Made by a program: the position numbers and the translations under genes. DNA of 64,000 bases, from assembly GCA_043228905.1 (NCBI GenBank), contig JBHGNT010000018.1, positions 7,440,001 through 7,504,000 on the forward strand, written 5' to 3'. Positions 10,715 through 21,097 of the stretch are shown here, piece by piece. The notes under the pieces are model-generated. The model was not told the DNA's origin. It worked only from the letters and a program-made list of their open reading frames with translations, and searched no databases. The number at the start of each line of letters is the position of its first letter. Position 1 is the first letter of the stretch. Source of the stretch: Azolla caroliniana (lineage: Eukaryota; Polypodiophyta).

Positions 10715-11435
10715 AATACATGCTTAAGGTTCAAAAAAGTCCCTCACATCGACTTCCTAGAATTGCGTGGGAAGCAACCAAAAATATCCAAAAGACGCAT
10801 AAAAGCAAAATTTTGTGTTCCTGTTGGATGCAAGATATAGAAAAATGGTTTGGTAGATGGGATGCGAGACACTTGCTTCATGATGCATCATTAGATTCCT
10901 CTGTAAATGAGGCATTTTTGCAACGCCAATGTATCATGACGTGGGACAAATGTGGAGGCTCACGCTTCACACATTATACTACACATGTTGCACCTAACTA
11001 CAAAGCCATATTCTTTGCGGAACGGGGAAATCGTACACATCCATACATGTTAGAGCCCATACCGTTATTTGCCATTCGAACCATTGCTTCCATGCGACTT
11101 AGCTCACATGCATTGCGATGTGAAACAGGGCGTTGGGGCACAAGTGATGAGAGTGGTCAGCTATGCACACTTTGCCCTAAACAAGTTCACGAGTCTGAGT
11201 ATCACACTTTGATACAATGCTCTGCCTTTGATCATCTTCGACCATGCTTTCCACATCTCTTTGATCGAGCCCAATCTTTGCATGAATTCCTCTCACAACC
11301 ACAATGTGCACTCTCGATTGCAACATTCATTGGTAAAGCTCTTGAACATCGAGAGTCACTACTCACTTTCACACGTATCACGTGAAATGTAATATTTTTG
11401 GTCTCATAGGTCATATTTGACCTCCGAAGATGATA
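10715..11435 (+). mobile_element. LINE 3' fragment (C-terminal domain of the RT protein)
   Basis: The frame to TGA at 11383-11385 encodes the region behind a non-LTR reverse transcriptase: RLSSHALRCETGRWG, then CTLC, then a downstream His and Cys (ESEYHTLIQC). This is the Cys/His finger typical of LINE C-termini. A second, worse copy lies at 62445-62900 and shares the LEFL/ELHG region and NEAFL. A CTCATAGG-rich tail and a (TCTA)n tract follow, as expected at a LINE 3' end. The upstream catalytic part is missing (5' truncation), so an apparently long ORF from 10630 joins CopB reverse transcriptase to LINE sequence by accident. Confidence 0.75.
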
Positions 11436-11473
11436 ATATAATCTATCTATCTATCTATCTATCTATCTCTATC
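11436..11473. repeat. (TCTA)n microsatellite
   Basis: About eight ATCT units follow the LINE fragment and abut the truncated CopD LTR. It may be the LINE tail. Confidence 0.85.
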
Positions 11474-11689
11474 ACTCTCTGTACAGTAGTTACAACAATA
11501 TGACAACAACAAATACAACAACACAAGTGATTGACCTAAGTCATATTTATACTTATATGAACTTAGGGCTATTTACAAATATAGCCTCAATAGGCTTACT
11601 TCTTATTCTCCCCGGCTCTCTCTTCCGGTTCTCACCGGGTCCTCTTTATTCATCACCAGATCCCATCCGCAGGGACCAATTTCCCAACA
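11474..11689 (-). repeat. CopD 3' LTR, 3'-truncated
   Basis: It starts TGTTGGGAAATTGGTCCC at 11689, just after the polypurine tract at 11690-11699. It contains the TATAAATA promoter core shared with CopA. Compared with the 5' LTR copy, the terminal ~330 bp are missing. Confidence 0.85.
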
Positions 11690-11699
11690 ATCTCCCCCT

Positions 11700-14600
11700 T
11701 CACTTTGGCATGGGATGTCTCGCAAGCTTAATCCGCTTTTGGCATGTGTACAGCTTGTCGGGTGTCAACACCTTAGTCAACATATCCGACCCGTTCTCCT
11801 CCGTGTGGATCTTCGTCAACACAAAATCTTGATCTTCTACTCTTTCCCAGATCCAGTGGTACCTCCACTAGATATGTTTCGTCCAGGAATGGTAGGCCTC
11901 ATTCTTTGCAAGGTGGATGAGACTTTGACTATCGCAGTAGAGCCAGTATTCCTCCTGTTGGATTCCTAGCTCTTCGATGAAGTCCTTCATCCAGATTATC
12001 TTCTTGCCGGCTTCTACAGCTGCCATGTACTCTGGCTCTGTGGTTGACAACGCAACCATCTTTTGCAGCCTCGACTGCCATGAAACAGCTCCCCCTGCAT
12101 AAGTCATGACATATCCAAATGTCGACCGGTTGGTATCCGCATCAGCCGACATATCCGAATCTATGAATCCGTCAAGTTGGGGATTACCGGAGCTGAACCA
12201 AAGGCACATACTTGAGGTGCCTTTCAGATACCGGAGTATCCACTTGACCGTGTTCCAGTGCTCTCTTCCGGGATTGCTCATGAACCGGCTTACCACTCCG
12301 ATCGCATATCCGATGTCCGGTCGGGTATATACCATCGAATACATCAAGCTTCCGACGGCAGAGGCATATGGAATCTTCATCATATCCGTCTTCTCCGCCT
12401 TTGTCCTCGGGCTTTGTTTTCCGGACAACTTGCAGTTTTCCAGAAGTGTCGATCCGACCAATTTCACATTCAACATGTTGAACCGTTGAAGCACCTTTGT
12501 CACGTACTTCTCCTGTGACAACCACAACAGCTTCTTCGACCGGTCCCGGATGATGTGCATTCCCAATATCTGTCTTGCAGGCCCCAAGTCTTTCATTGAG
12601 AAGGTCTAGTTCAGAACCTTCCTCAGCATCTGAATCATGCCTTGGTCTCGTCCAACAATCAACATATCATCCACATATAGGAGGAGTATCAAGAAATTTC
12701 CTCCATCAAATTTCTTCACAAATACGCAGTGATCGGCCTACGTCTTATGGTACCCTTGGTCAGTCATGAAGGAGTCGAACTTCCGGTACCATTGTCAGGG
12801 AGCTTGCTTCAGTCCATATAATCTCTTCTTCATGCGGAACACCAAGTGCTCCTTCCCTTTCTTCTCAAATCCTTCCGGTTGATGCATGTAGATCTCCTCT
12901 TCGAGGTCACCATGGAGGAATGTCGTCTTCACGTCCAGTTTCTCTACCTCGAGGTCCATGCTTGACGTTATGCCCAATACCGTCCAGATGGATGTCATCT
13001 TTACTACCGGGGCAAGATCTCATCGAAGTCCACTCCTCTCCTCTGCTGGAAGCCCTTCACCACGATTCAGGCCTTATACCTTGGTGGATTTCTGACATCT
13101 CTCGGTTTCATCTTGTACACCCACTTGTTTTGGAGTGCTCTCTTCCCTTTCGGCAACTCCGTCAATTCATATGTGTGGTTCTCATGCAGGGAATCCATCT
13201 CGTCCTGCATGGCACTCAACCACTTGCGGTTGTGGGTGTTTCTCTTTGTTTCTTTGAAGCTTTCTGGCTCACCCTCATCGGTTAGCAACACGTGCTCTGC
13301 ATCCGGAAATCTCCACGGGGCTCTTCTCTCTCTAAGAGGATATCTTCGTCCTTGGTTTCTGACTACCACTTCCTCTGTTTCTTCCTCATCCAAATCCGAT
13401 TCAAGATCTTGTCCGGTTCCGGTGTCTTCTTCTTCTTCTTCTTCTTCTTCGGTCGGTTTGGTTTCTTGTCCGTATCCGGCCGATTCGTCGAGTGTCATCC
13501 GGTTACCGGCTAACATCCGGTTTTCAACCAGGTAGGTCTTTGTGTCCTTAGGCCGGTTTTCATTGGATGATCCGTAGTTGATCATCTTCTTCTCCGACTC
13601 CCAGTCGGCAATGGTCCTGTCTTCCATGAAGACTATGTCCCGACTCCGGAACACCTTCTTGTCGACCAGATCCCACACCCGGTAACCGAACTCATCATCG
13701 CCGTATCCAAGGAATATGCATGGCCGAGACTTCGAATCCAGCTTTGCTCTCTTGTCCTTCGCCACATGCACGTAGGTGAGACATCCGAACACCTTTAGAT
13801 GCCGGTAGGATACATCTTTACCGGTCCATACTTTCTACGATAAGTCTCCTTCCAAGGGTGTTGAGGGTGATCTGTTTATCACATAGGTCGTCGTCGTCAA
13901 CGCCTCAACCCAGAACGTCTTGGGTAACTTGGCATGTGCTAGCATGCTTCGGACTCTCTCCATTATGGTCCGATTCATCCGTTCAGCCAACTTGTTTAGT
14001 TCCGGCATCTTCGGCATGGTAAATTAGAGCCGGATTCCCTTCAACCGGTAGTACTCCTCGAATTGTCCCCGGTATTCTCCTCTGTTATCTGCTCGAACCG
14101 CCTTCAGCTTCCGGTCGGTTTGTCTTTTCACTCTCACGTGGAGCTCCTTGAAGACGGATAGCACATGATCCTTCGTCTTCAACGGTGAGACCCACAACTT
14201 CTGGATGTGGTCGTCTATGAACGTCACGAAGTACTACGAGCCGGCATGTGACTTCGTGTCCACTTGACACACATCGGTATGCACCAGCTCCAATGGTGCA
14301 TTCTGTCTCATTGGTGGTCTTGACCGGAAGGAGGTTCGGTTTTGCTTGCCGGCCAAGCAATCGATGCACTTCTCAAGATGCACGTCCTTCACCGTAGTGA
14401 GATTGTCATCGGCAAGTCTCTTCATCCCCTTCTCACTCATGTGACACAACCTCTTGTGCCACAGCTCACCGGTAGTGTCAGATGCTACGTTCACTTCTTC
14501 CAAGCATATCCGGGCATGCATAAGATATAGTGTGTTGACCTTCCAGGCTCGAGCCACTATTAGGCTCCCTTTGCAAAACTTCATGACTCTGTTCCAGATG

Positions 14601-15772
14601 CTACCCGTGTAGCCTTCATCATCTAGCCGACCGACTGATATCAAGTTCAGTCGAACCTCTGGAACGTGTCGGACATCCTTCAGCAACAACTTGCATCAGG
14701 TTGGTTTCTTCAACAACACATCTCCTATGCCGACAATTAGGCATGTACCTTCATTCCCCATCCGAACACAACCATGATCTCTGGTTGTGTAGGATGAGAA
14801 GCATTTCCGATCCGGCGTCAAGTGGAATGACGCTCTGAAGTCGACAACCCCCGTTGTCTCGTCGCCGACAATGTTTAACTCATTCTCCTCGGTAATGAGC
14901 ATCAGTTCCTCTTCACTTGCCGCGATTGTCGACGTTCCTTTCCGATCTGGGCCTCTCTGGTCCGAACTGTTTCGGTCCGAACTCTTCTTTGAATCGGTAG
15001 TGCCGGTTTCTTTCTCTTTCCAGAAGTGCCGACAATTCTTCTTGAAGTGTCCCGGCTTCCTACAATAGAAGCTCGTGGGCCTCCCCCTTGACTTCGACCT
15101 CGTCCCCAACTTGTCCCAGTTTTGGGGACTCCTATATCGGCCTCTTCCCCGGTTGTGGTCATCTTCCGTGACGAAGGCCTTCGGATCGGTTCCGGGCTCC
15201 CGGTTCTTCCGGTGAGCTTCTTCATCTAGCAAGCTTGATTTTACCCTTGCTAGGGACAACTGTTTTCCTTCCAGCCTGGCGTTGCCCAACGTGACAACTA
15301 ACGTCTCCTAGCTATCTAGGAGGGAACTGAGCAGGAAGAATGTGAGTACCTCATCGGCAAGAGGTACTTCCAACGAGGTTGCTTTGTGTATCAGCCCCTG
15401 GAAGGCATTCATGTGCTCCACCATACTGGAACCATCCTGGTACTGGAACCTCACTAGCTTCTGGAATACCGAAACCCAATTAACAACATTCATGTTCTAG
15501 AACATGATGTCGATCTTCTCCCAGAGTTCATGAGCCTTACTTTCTTCATTGAAGTTGTTTTACAGGCTCATGTCGATGAAGCACCGGATGTATGTCGTCG
15601 TCTTCATGTGCATCACCTCCCATGTCGCGACATCGATCTTATCCGGTCTCTTGTCCCTGAACTGAATCGGCAACTAAAGATCTTTAACCACTAGCATGTC
15701 CCTCATCTTCGACTTCCACACTGAGTAGTTGGAGCCGGTGAGCTTGAACATGCCGTTGAACGACTCTTCCAT
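11700..15772 (-). pseudogene. CopD gag-pol (degenerate)
   Basis: The reading begins at ATG 15772-15770 (EESFNGMFKLTGSNYSVWK), the equivalent of the CopA gag start, and ends at TGA 11702-11700 after RHPMPK. Gag is cut by several stops, and the zinc knuckle has lost its first Cys (FYCRKPGHFKKNC). The protease active site reads VVDFRAS in place of VVDSGAS. Integrase spans about 14690-13835 (ELWHKRLCHM, CIDCLAGKQ, HTDVCQV, then TFIDDH). A (GAA)n expansion gives a run of Glu in the integrase-RT linker near 13420-13450. Reverse transcriptase and RNase H follow (KTTFLHGDLEEEIYM, VALSTTEPEYM, CDSQSLIHLAK). It is clearly homologous to CopA but inactive. Confidence 0.9.
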
Positions 15773-15792
15773 TTCCTGTCTTATTTGCTCTA

Positions 15793-16212
15793 TGTTATGT
15801 ACACATAACGTTGGTGAGGGTAGGTCATGATTGGATAGAAGGAATGATAAGTGCATGCACTATCATGATTTGGACAACCAATGAATGGAGAACCTTTTAG
15901 AAAGGCACATCTATTCAAGAGGCCTAGGAAAAGGTATAAATATGAGGCTTAGTTACCCTCATAATCACATTACGTCGGAAGGTTGTTGTCTTAGACACCG
16001 GTGGTGCAGGCTAGGCTTTCGTCTCGATGATCGTGTTTATCTCTTCCAAGGTATTAGTCATCCTAATATCTGGCAGTATGGGACGTCGGTGGTAGGTTGC
16101 CTATGTCCAGATCATAGCTCGGGGGGGGTCGGGTGGAACAGGTTCTTCTATCCATTCTATTTTCCTTCTTTTACTTTAGTTTGGTCTATTGATTAGTAAT
16201 AGACTCTTAACA
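15793..16212 (+). mobile_element. Solo LTR inserted at the CopD primer site
   Basis: The 420-bp insert begins TGTTATGTACACATAACG and ends CTCTTAACA, with TGTTA/TAACA inverted termini. Flanking 5-mers CTCTA (15788-15792) and CTCTG (16213-16217) differ at one base and read as a mutated target duplication. Removing the insert rejoins a PBS to a leader of about 20 bp before the gag ATG, as in CopA. A GGTATAAATATG string near 15935 fits a plus-strand promoter. There is no internal coding region, and it belongs to none of the other LTR families here. Confidence 0.75.
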
Positions 16213-16223
16213 CTCTGATACCA
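16213..16223 (-). promoter_or_regulatory. CopD primer-binding site
   Basis: On the minus strand this reads TGGTATCAGAG, three bases after the LTR end CTTCACA. The initiator-Met match stops here because the solo LTR integrated within it. Confidence 0.85.
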
Positions 16224-16226
16224 GTT

Positions 16227-16485
16227 TGTGAAGAATAGCGCGGAATATCGCTCGGCCACAACCGAGTCTTGAATCACAGAAATGGGAATGAACAAGAGCG
16301 TACACAAAAATGACACAGGATGTTTACGTGGAAAACCCTAATAGGGAAAAACCACAGGAGCCCACGGATTCCAACTATCACTATATCAGAGGAAATACAA
16401 AGTGGAGACACAAAGGCAACAACCTCATGCTCGCGATCTTCGCCAGCCGACGGTTACAACAGAGAGTGCTCGTAACTACTCTCTC

Positions 16486-16526
<41 letters not shown>

Positions 16527-16688
16527 GTCTCTCTCTCTCGCTCTCTTTACAATAATTACAATAATATGACAACAACAAATGCAACAACACAAGTGATTGC
16601 CCTAAGTCATATTTATACTTATATGAACTTAGGGCTATTTACAAATATAGCCTCAATAGGCTTACTCAGAAAACATTTTTACAGATAT
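16227..16688 (-). repeat. CopD 5' LTR, proximal part
   Basis: The minus strand reads from the middle of the LTR to its terminus CTTCACA. It includes the TATAAATATGACTTAG promoter core at about 16605-16625 and a long (GA)n tract (plus-strand CT, 16478-16550). It is split from its distal part at 30881-31021 by CopB-1, with target duplication GATAT at 16684-16688. Confidence 0.85.
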
Positions 16689-17076
16689 TGTTGAGAGACA
16701 AGCTCAACATCGGCCGATCGGCTGAAGAAGCCGAGGACCGGATCGGTTGGGACCGATCGGTTAGGCCGAGTGCATACACCGGGAGGTCGTTAGGAAAGAT
16801 ATTCCGTAAGGAATATATTTGGGAGTTAGTGTAGGAGCTCTTAATGAGCATTGAAGTACTGTCAGTACTTCGGTCAGTCCTTCCGGGACTTGTATAAAAG
16901 TGTTTACTGAGCACGTCTTATGTACACAGACTGAGTATTATTGTTGAATATAGTTGTTTTGTGTCTACTCTCTCTGTCTCTCCCGCGTATACCGTGTAAG
17001 TCCAAGCTCTCCATTGAACCTGTGTTTCCTTCCTCTGTTCTGTCTTCATCCCTGCTTCCACACGCTACTTTCTACA
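16689..17076 (+). repeat. CopB-1 5' LTR (388 bp)
   Basis: It begins TGTTGAGAGACAAGCTCAAC and ends CTTTCTACA. TATAAAAG at 16893-16900 is a good TATA box. Three dyads precede it: CCGATCGG repeated around 16745-16770, ATATTCC/GGAATAT near 16798-16815, and a 19-bp palindrome GAAGTACTG-T-CAGTACTTC at 16853-16871. Confidence 0.95.
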
Positions 17077-17088
17077 TGGTATCAGAGC
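17077..17088 (+). promoter_or_regulatory. CopB-1 primer-binding site
   Basis: TGGTATCAGAGC starts immediately after the 5' LTR (initiator-Met type). The leader is interrupted 37 bp further on by the non-coding LTR element. Confidence 0.95.
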
Positions 17089-17125
17089 GCGAGGGTTGAG
17101 AACCTCTCTGCAGCCGACACAACTT

Positions 17126-17646
17126 TGTTATAGGTTTTAGGGTTAGGGTTAATGGTAATGATGATTATCGATGACGAAGATAGAAATGGTGGAATAGTGA
17201 AGATGGTGGAGAGTATGATGGTGAGAGAGATTGAGATGAAGATGTTGACAAGTGATTGAGAAGCATTACGGGGTGGGGGGTGGTGCCTAGAATGGCTCCA
17301 CCCCCCTCCCAAGGGGGTTCAACGTTAAGGGGAGATAGAAGAGAGAGATGACAAGAGAGAGATTGAGAGAGAGAGAAATGGTTATTCATCATTCATTCCC
17401 CATAAGGGGGTTAAATAGTACAAGAGGGGGTAGATACAAAGGGGTGTAAGCCCCCTAGAGCATTCATACTGGACACTCACTCATACCTCCTCGTATCCAT
17501 CCACATGCACACACGTGTGCATGTGTTCACATACGTATCGACTCACGATTACATTTATGCCCCCTACAAACACACAACAATCATCATGATAACATTTGAC
17601 CCTCGCTCATCACATTGACTCTCCGTACATCTCGTACGGGGTAACA
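17126..17646 (+). repeat. 5' LTR of the non-autonomous element
   Basis: 521 bp. The start contains TTTTAGGGTTAGGGTTAA, which resembles plant telomere repeats and the telo-box on the opposite strand. GGGGTTAAATAGTAC near 17408-17422 is a weak TATA candidate. Inverted GTACATCTCGTAC lies close to the 3' end. Confidence 0.9.
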
Positions 17647-17651
17647 CAATA

Positions 17652-17667
17652 TGGCACGCCCGTGGGA
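17652..17667 (+). promoter_or_regulatory. Primer-binding site of the non-autonomous element
   Basis: TGGCACGCCCGTGGGA begins five bases after the LTR. It starts with the required TGG and is not the initiator-Met type used by the copias here. I cannot assign the tRNA with certainty. Confidence 0.6.
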
Positions 17668-19671
17668 AAGTGCCTTGCACGTCGATCCCACATGCCTTGA
17701 TGATGATATTTCTTCGACCGGAACTTCCATCGGTCCTTTCAACGATCGACTCCCTCGATCGGAATGCTTGACTCGAACATCTTTGTCGGTCAGCAAATCG
17801 TCCGCGACACAAACATTCTCGTTTTGTCGGCTTACGAACTTCGTCATGGGTCCAAAATCATGTCGTATGTATGTGTGTTCTTCCTTTGTTTTGAGTGTGT
17901 GTGAGTAGTCTTGGGGATTTTCAAAATTCTAGTGGTGCCCTCTTATTTTTTAAAATTTTGATATGTACCCTTGAGGTTTCACAATTTCATTCAGCACCCT
18001 CAAGGTTTCAATATTTGTTACATGCCCCCCCCTTTTTTTTCTTCTTTTTCCCTCTGTTTTCAATTTTATTCTAGGTTTTTCTCTTTATTTCTTCTTCTTG
18101 CTCTTGTATCTCTGTCTCTCTCGTGCTCACGTCTGTCTCTGTATGCCTTTCTCTTCTTCGATTTTCTTCTTTCTCTTCTTTTTCTCTCTTTCTTCTTCTT
18201 TTTTTGTCTTTCTTCTCCGTCTCTCCATGTCTTGCATGACTTCTTCCATTTTTCCTCTCTTTCTTTCTCTTCTTCTCTGTTTGTGCTGCTCCATCCTTTC
18301 TTCTCCTTCATTCTTTTTTCTTCCTTTTGCACTATTTCTCCTCGTTCTATGCCTGTTTTTGCTTCCTCTCCTTCTAAAGCTCCATAGTATCCATCCCTCG
18401 GCGCCAGTCGCCGTCTATCTCTGCCTCTGCAACTGTCTCTGTGCGGCCACTGTCCGGCGTCATCGTCTTTATTAGCCCTATCCGGCCTATCTCTATTCCG
18501 GTCGTCGATCCGGCCGCTGTTCACCCTTCTATTCGTCCAATGTCTCTGTCCAGCCCTTTCGGTTGCCTCTCCGTCACTTTGGCCATCTCCTAGCTGTTGT
18601 TGTCCGTTGTCCGGCCGTTTGTCCGGCCGTTGTTTGGTCGTTATCGTCAGGCATCTTCGTCGTCCTGCCGGCTCTGTCTAACTCCCGCCACCATTTCCGT
18701 TTTCTTCTCCGTCTCCAGCCACCAGTTTCGCCGTCTCTGTCTAGCACTGTCATTCATCTTCCGGTTCATTTGTTTATCTGGTCCGGTCTGTTTTAGTCCA
18801 TCCGGCCGTTCTTACTGGTTGTTTCTGGTTATGCGCCCGACCGCTGCTGCTCTGGCCGACGATCCGTCGTCATCCATCATTCCGGTCGTTTCCGACTCTG
18901 TTGTCCTTCCACTCCGGCCGTCGTCAATTTCTGTTGCCTCTTCTGGCCTTCCATCTTTGTCACGGTTTCGGCCTTCCTCCAGTTGTCGGTGTCTTGCGTC
19001 GTCGCCATCTGGATGTCGTCATTGTCTTCCCGTTCGCGTCTGCATCTCTATCTCCGTGTCCGGCCATCATTGTTCGGCCGCCTATCCATCTTTGTTACGC
19101 TTCTGCCGTTGTTCGGGCGCCTCCGTTCCTACGCCGTTCGGCCACTCCAACTGCTCTTCGGTTGCTCTTCGGCCCGTTCAAGTCCGATCAGGCTGGTTTT
19201 CCGGTAGTCAGTTCGGCTGTTATCCGGCTACTCCCATCTCTGGCCATTCCAGTCGGCTCCCGCTCCGGTCGCTATTGCTTTTCTCAAGCTTTCCATTGGT
19301 TGGTCTCTGTTTGGCCGACTCCATCTTCGTCCAGTGTCTCTCCGATCTTATTTCGGCGTCATCATTGTTCCTGTCGTCGGTTGTCGAGCCGTCGCCATCG
19401 CTCCACCACACTTTCCTGCACACACACATTGTCGTTAACCACACACTTGAACATACGTTTGTTGCGTATCCTTTTGCGACGTCCTCTCGCACAACATCAC
19501 TGTGTTGCAATGTGTTGCATTGCTCGACCTCGACGGCTTCTAATCAACATCACCATTTCTCGCACATCATCCATTTGATTTCTCGCACATTTCATCGTTG
19601 CCATGTCTTTGCCGCATCCTAGTCTTCGACTTCGTCTCCAAAGGGGGGTCGCCTTAGTGGTCGCCAAAAGG

Positions 19672-20192
19672 TGTTATAGGTTTTAGGGTTAGGGTTAATG
19701 GTAATGATGATTATCGATGACGAAGATAGAAATGGTGGAATAGTGAAGATGGTGGAGAGTATGATGGTGAGAGAGATTGAGATGAAGATGTTGACAAGTG
19801 ATTGAGAAGCATTACGGGGTGGGGGGTGGTGCCTAGAATGGCTCCACCCCCCTCCCAAGGGGGTTCAACGTTAAGGGGAGATAGAAGAGAGAGATGACAA
19901 GAGAGAGATTGAGAGAGAGAGAAATGGTTATTCATCATTCATTCCCCATAAGGGGGTTAAATAGTACAAGAGGGGGTAGATACAAAGGGGTGTAAGCCCC
20001 CTAGAGCATTCATACTGGACACTCACTCATACCTCCTCGTATACATCCACATGCACACACGTGTGCATGTGTTCACATACGTATTGACTCACGATTACAT
20101 TTATGCCCCCTACAAACACACAACAATCATCATGATAACATTTGACCCTCGCTCATCACATTGACTCTCCGTACATCTCGTACGGAGTAACA
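19672..20192 (+). repeat. 3' LTR of the non-autonomous element
   Basis: 521 bp, same ends as the 5' copy. The differences noticed are CGTATA for CGTATC, ACGTATTG for ACGTATCG, and CGGAG for CGGGG near the end. Confidence 0.9.
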
Positions 20193-20220
20193 AACTTGAC
20201 GAAGAAGAACAACAAGAACG

Positions 20221-20412
20221 ATGGATAGAGGCATGGCGAGCTCGCTTCTAGCAGAGAAGCTCGACAGATCCAACTACGCATCTTGGTCCTACAAGATGCA
20301 CCAGTACCTGCTCGGGCATGGCTACTGGAGTTATGTCGAAGGAGCTAATGACGCGGCACCCGAATCGACACACAGAGACTTCCCGTCGTGGGAGCAATCG
20401 GCGAGCAGGGTG
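20221..20412 (+). pseudogene. CopB-1 gag, first 64 codons
   Basis: The ATG at 20221 opens gag (MDRGMASSLLAEKLDRSNYA, then WSYKMHQYLLG), the same start as CopB-2 at 54800. The sequence after the Met includes the WSYKMHQY motif of copia gag N-termini. The frame is interrupted after 20412 by CopA, with the last five bases forming the duplicated target GGGTG. It resumes in frame at 25841. Confidence 0.9.
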
Positions 20413-21066
20413 TGTTGGGATTTCGGTCCCTCCGGATGGGATGTCCGGAGATGAATGACGGCAAGCCCGGTTGCGGTTACGGAGCCGGATGATGAAGACC
20501 CCGGTTACGGAGCCGGATGATGAAGACCCCGGTTACGGAGCCGGATGATGAAGACCCCGGCTACGGAGCCGGATGACGAATGTACCCGGAGAGAGATCCG
20601 GATGCGGAGACATATTTGTGAATATGTTTGCCAAGAGCCCTTGAGGCTATATTTGTAAATAGCCCGAAAGTCATATGTGTATAAATATGACTTAGGGCAA
20701 ACAGTTTTAGTGTTGCTTCTCATTTTTTTCTGTTTTTCCACTTTAGAGGAGTGAAGAGAGAGCAGCCGTGAGAGAGATAGAGCGCGAGAGACGAAGAGGT
20801 AGACGCCTCTGTGTATTTCCGCCGCCTGTGGCGAGGACAGCGAGCTCAAGGTCGTCGCCTTGCAGCTCGCCATTGTATACTTCTCTGTATAGTGTTGGTT
20901 TGGAGTCTTGTACTCCCGTGGTTTTTCCCGTCTAGGGTTTTCCACGTTAATCCCTGTGTACTCGCGTTTTGTTTCTCCGTGTGGTTCCTATTTTCTGCTC
21001 CATCGATTCGCACTTACTCGGTTGTGGCCGAGTGAAGAAGGTGAATAGAAGGGTCTATTCCTTACA
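20413..21066 (+). repeat. CopA 5' LTR (654 bp)
   Basis: It starts TGTTGGGATTTCGG and ends TCCTTACA. TATAAATA at 20680-20687 lies inside a dyad AAGTCATAT (20668-20676) / ATATGACTT (20685-20693). A 28-bp tandem repeat fills 20475-20580. The transcript would start roughly 30 bp after the TATA box, leaving a long R-U5. Confidence 0.95.
20475..20580 (+). repeat. 28-bp tandem repeat in the CopA 5' LTR
   Basis: Three full units starting GGTTACGGAGCCGG and ending GAAGACCCC at 20475, 20503 and 20531 are followed by a partial variant at 20559-20580. The same array is at 25244-25349 in the 3' LTR. It sits upstream of the TATA box, where LTR enhancers usually lie. Confidence 0.95.
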
Positions 21067-21069
21067 AAG

Positions 21070-21080
21070 TGGTATCAGAG
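21070..21080 (+). promoter_or_regulatory. CopA primer-binding site
   Basis: TGGTATCAGAG starts three bases after the LTR and is complementary to initiator tRNA-Met. The gag ATG follows only 17 bp downstream. Confidence 0.95.
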
Positions 21081-21097
21081 CGACGGTAACACAGAAA

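Larger units (their letters stand above)
17126..20192 (+). mobile_element. Non-autonomous LTR retrotransposon (LARD-like, 3.07 kb)
   Basis: Two 521-bp LTRs (17126-17646 and 19672-20192) start TGTTATAGG and end GTAACA. They are flanked by AACTT duplications at 17121-17125 and 20193-20197. I see three substitutions between the LTRs, so the insertion is recent. A PBS-like TGGCACGCCCGTGGGA lies at 17652-17667 and a purine run (AAAGGGGGG, then CCAAAAGG) precedes the 3' LTR. The 2-kb interior has no protein domain; it is CT-rich at 18030-18400 and full of TCCGGCCG-type motifs at 18480-19400. It must rely on proteins from another element. Confidence 0.9.

Noticed and set aside
16310-16555. Short ORF ending in Leu/Ser repeats
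   Set aside because: It lies in the antisense of the CopD LTR and ends in a (CT)n tract.
18066-18524. Lys/Arg/Glu-rich minus-strand ORF
   Set aside because: It is the antisense of a CT-rich tract; composition alone explains it.
18597-19622. 341-codon plus-strand ORF inside the non-autonomous LTR element
   Set aside because: It is Ser/Leu/Arg/Val-rich, follows the pyrimidine bias of the strand, overlaps other long ORFs in two more frames and shows no domain.
20475-20580. CRISPR-like regular repeat
   Set aside because: The 28-bp units are directly adjacent without spacers and lie in a plant LTR; it is a tandem repeat.
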